Below are positions 62,686 to 64,000 of a stretch of DNA of 64,000 nucleotides, piece by piece. Position 1 is the stretch's first letter. Each line of letters opens with the position of its first letter. The translations under genes and the position numbers were made by a program. Origin of the DNA: Palleronia sp. THAF1. GTDB lineage: Bacteria; Pseudomonadota; Alphaproteobacteria; Rhodobacterales; Rhodobacteraceae. The stretch spans positions 353,001 to 417,000 of the forward strand of contig NZ_CP045420.1 of the NCBI RefSeq assembly GCF_009363795.1, given 5' to 3'. Under the pieces are notes generated by a model that saw only the letters and a list, made by a program, of their open reading frames with translations, was not told where the DNA came from and made no database searches.

Positions 62686-63501
62686 CTAGCTTAGCTTGGC
62701 GTGGATCTCGTCGTAGTCGATTTCGCCCACTGGCATCTTGTTCGCCGGATCTTCGAAGTCGTATTTGAATAGCTTGAAATCGCGGTGGTAGATTTCCCAC
62801 ATCAAATGCATCGACAGGTCGTCGAAGTAGTCCGCCACAGGGTGTGCGCGCTTGGGGCCATGCCCTTCACTTTCGTTGAAGCGGGGGATCGAGGCCAGAT
62901 CGACGGTATGCCGAGTGTCGATGCTGTTCAGCACCGACTGCATCCCGTCGTTGAATGCCTCGGTCCAGAAAATGTTATCGTAGCGGCCGCCGTTCGCGAT
63001 GAATGTGGAGACGTGTCCTGACGTGGCCGACCAGTGAATGTCAGGCTCCATCGGTTTGCGGAAGCGGATGGTGTCGCGCACGAACAGAAGGAACCGGCGG
63101 AACGACGCGATTTGGTCGAACTCTTCCTTGCCATCCTTGCCGCCAACTTCGATCCCGTATTTCTGGATCAGTAGGGGCACCAGATTGCCGCGGTAGCGCT
63201 TGCCGTTACGCTGGATGCCGCAGATCTTGTCGAAGAACGACGATAGCACGCGGGTGTAGGGGTTCCGCACGCAGGTGAACGCATAGGTGTCGTGGCTGGT
63301 CACGGCGCGGGTTATAGGCGCATGGCTCTCTTCCATGGCCCATTTGTGCATGCCTGACTTCGCATCGTGAATATCCCCGTCGAAGAACTCACCATGGTCC
63401 GAGTAGAACATGATTTGCCCGATGGTCGAGCAGGCGCACTTGGGCACCACCCGATAAACGACACTCTCGCTTTCGGTCATCCAGGTTCCGGGAAACCCCA
63501 T
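62686..63501 (-). CDS. Sulfotransferase family 2 protein
   Basis: The 271-residue protein has the PAPS-binding signatures of the sulfotransferase family 2 fold: RVVPKCACSTIGQ (5'-phosphosulfate loop, with Cys where many have Gly/Ser) and CVRNPYTRVLSSFFDKI (3'-phosphate site). Such enzymes sulfate carbohydrates. The ATG at 63501 has GGAG 8 bases upstream and is preferred over GTG six bases before. The gene faces a glycosyltransferase across 123 bases, which supports a role in sulfated surface polysaccharide. Confidence 0.88.
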   Translation of the reverse strand: MGFPGTWMTESESVVYRVVPKCACSTIGQIMFYSDHGEFFDGDIHDAKSGMHKWAMEESHAPITRAVTSHDTYAFTCVRNPYTRVLSSFFDKICGIQRNGKRYRGNLVPLLIQKYGIEVGGKDGKEEFDQIASFRRFLLFVRDTIRFRKPMEPDIHWSATSGHVSTFIANGGRYDNIFWTEAFNDGMQSVLNSIDTRHTVDLASIPRFNESEGHGPKRAHPVADYFDDLSMHLMWEIYHRDFKLFKYDFEDPANKMPVGEIDYDEIHAKLS

Positions 63502-63624
63502 TCGCACGTCTCCGATGTCTATCGCCGACAGGGCGATTAAAAATGTTTCAGAACCCTGTCACTACATCCACATTTCGGTGTAAATGGGGCCAAATGATGC
63601 CCGGGCGTAAACAATAGACCGAAC

Positions 63625-64000
63625 ATGGCCAAGATCGCCTACATTCTTCTGTGTCACAAGGACCCAAAAGCCATCGTTGCACAGGCGCGACGGTTGACGG
63701 CTGCGGGTGACTTCGTGTCGATCCATTTCGATGGCCGGGCCGATCCCGCCGACTTCGCCGCGATACGCGACGCGCTTGACGGCAATCCCGGCGTCGCCTT
63801 CGCCGCGAAGCGCTACAAATGCGGCTGGGGCGCGTGGAGCCTTGTCGCCGCGTCGTTGTCAGCCGTTGAAACCGCCTTCGATAGTTTTCCGCGTGCCACC
63901 CATTTCTACATGGTCTCGGGCGACTGCATGCCGATCAAGTCGGCCGCATACTGTCACCAGTTTCTGGATCGCGACAGCTGCGATTACATCGAAAGCCACG
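63625..64000 (+). CDS. GT14-type glycosyltransferase (N-terminal part)
   Basis: The first 125 codons begin MAKIAYILLCHKDPKAIVAQ and include SIHFDGRADPADF, RYKCGWGAWSLVAASLSAVE and FYMVSGDCMPIKS. This is the start of a core-2/I-branching beta-1,6-N-acetylglucosaminyltransferase family enzyme, often a long DUF5928-type protein in Rhodobacteraceae. The gene is cut by the window edge. Linkage with the divergent sulfotransferase suggests a polysaccharide locus extending to the right. Confidence 0.88.
   Translation, partial: MAKIAYILLCHKDPKAIVAQARRLTAAGDFVSIHFDGRADPADFAAIRDALDGNPGVAFAAKRYKCGWGAWSLVAASLSAVETAFDSFPRATHFYMVSGDCMPIKSAAYCHQFLDRDSCDYIESH

Overview
The window is about 64 kb of dense, GC-rich chromosome from an alphaproteobacterium, almost certainly a marine Rhodobacteraceae (Roseobacter-group) bacterium. 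The reasons are gene content and order: tldD facing coxB-ctaB-ctaG-coxC-SURF1-thrC-M16 peptidase, a DUF1523 protein, a DUF2842 protein, an Irr (ICE) box, a SAM-II riboswitch before metZ, and a GTTC-N7-GTTC type LexA box. I see no rRNA, tRNA, prophage, insertion sequence or CRISPR array, and no gap between genes exceeds 300 bases. The genus cannot be fixed from the sequence alone.

Left part (1-15 kb): the end of a CoA-transferase operon; a small VIT-family iron exporter under an Irr box; dprA-topA; tldD followed by a gene carrying an in-frame stop; then a long coupled series for cytochrome c oxidase subunits II and III, heme O synthesis and Cox assembly, running without a clear break into thrC, an M16 peptidase and an acetyltransferase. 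Next (15-26 kb) come two ABC importers, one for polar amino acids and one for oligopeptides. In both, a stem-loop separates the binding-protein gene from its permeases. A TerB-like gene with two overlapping micro-ORFs and a MipA-type outer membrane protein lie between them.

Middle (26-46 kb): rpiA; a type III polyketide synthase with Ser in place of the catalytic Cys, paired with an ICMT-type methyltransferase; sdaA; thiamine pyrophosphokinase; a very acidic 786-residue protein; purA; a cobalt-type nitrile hydratase operon (alpha, beta, activator); secG, pyrG, csbD, glutathione reductase, hflK-hflC and a DegP protease. A family of palindromic repeats sits at 3' ends of genes here and again before purD.

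Right part (46-64 kb): an orphan DnaE2 C-terminal OB domain directly behind a LexA-type box; a [2Fe-2S] ferredoxin; purD; xseA; an AlkB-like membrane hydroxylase; the ftsY-GNAT-DMT-yciB group; metZ under a SAM-II riboswitch; folE2; trkH; a P1 peptidase; and at the right edge a sulfotransferase facing a GT14-type glycosyltransferase, probably the start of a surface-polysaccharide region.

Most of the window is housekeeping. The observations best worth following are the Cys-to-Ser polyketide synthase that also lacks a normal start codon, the SOS-boxed DnaE2 fragment, the gene-3'-end repeat module, the nonsense-interrupted gene behind tldD, and the TerB micro-ORF chain. I did not find a wholly new multi-gene system that I can defend.
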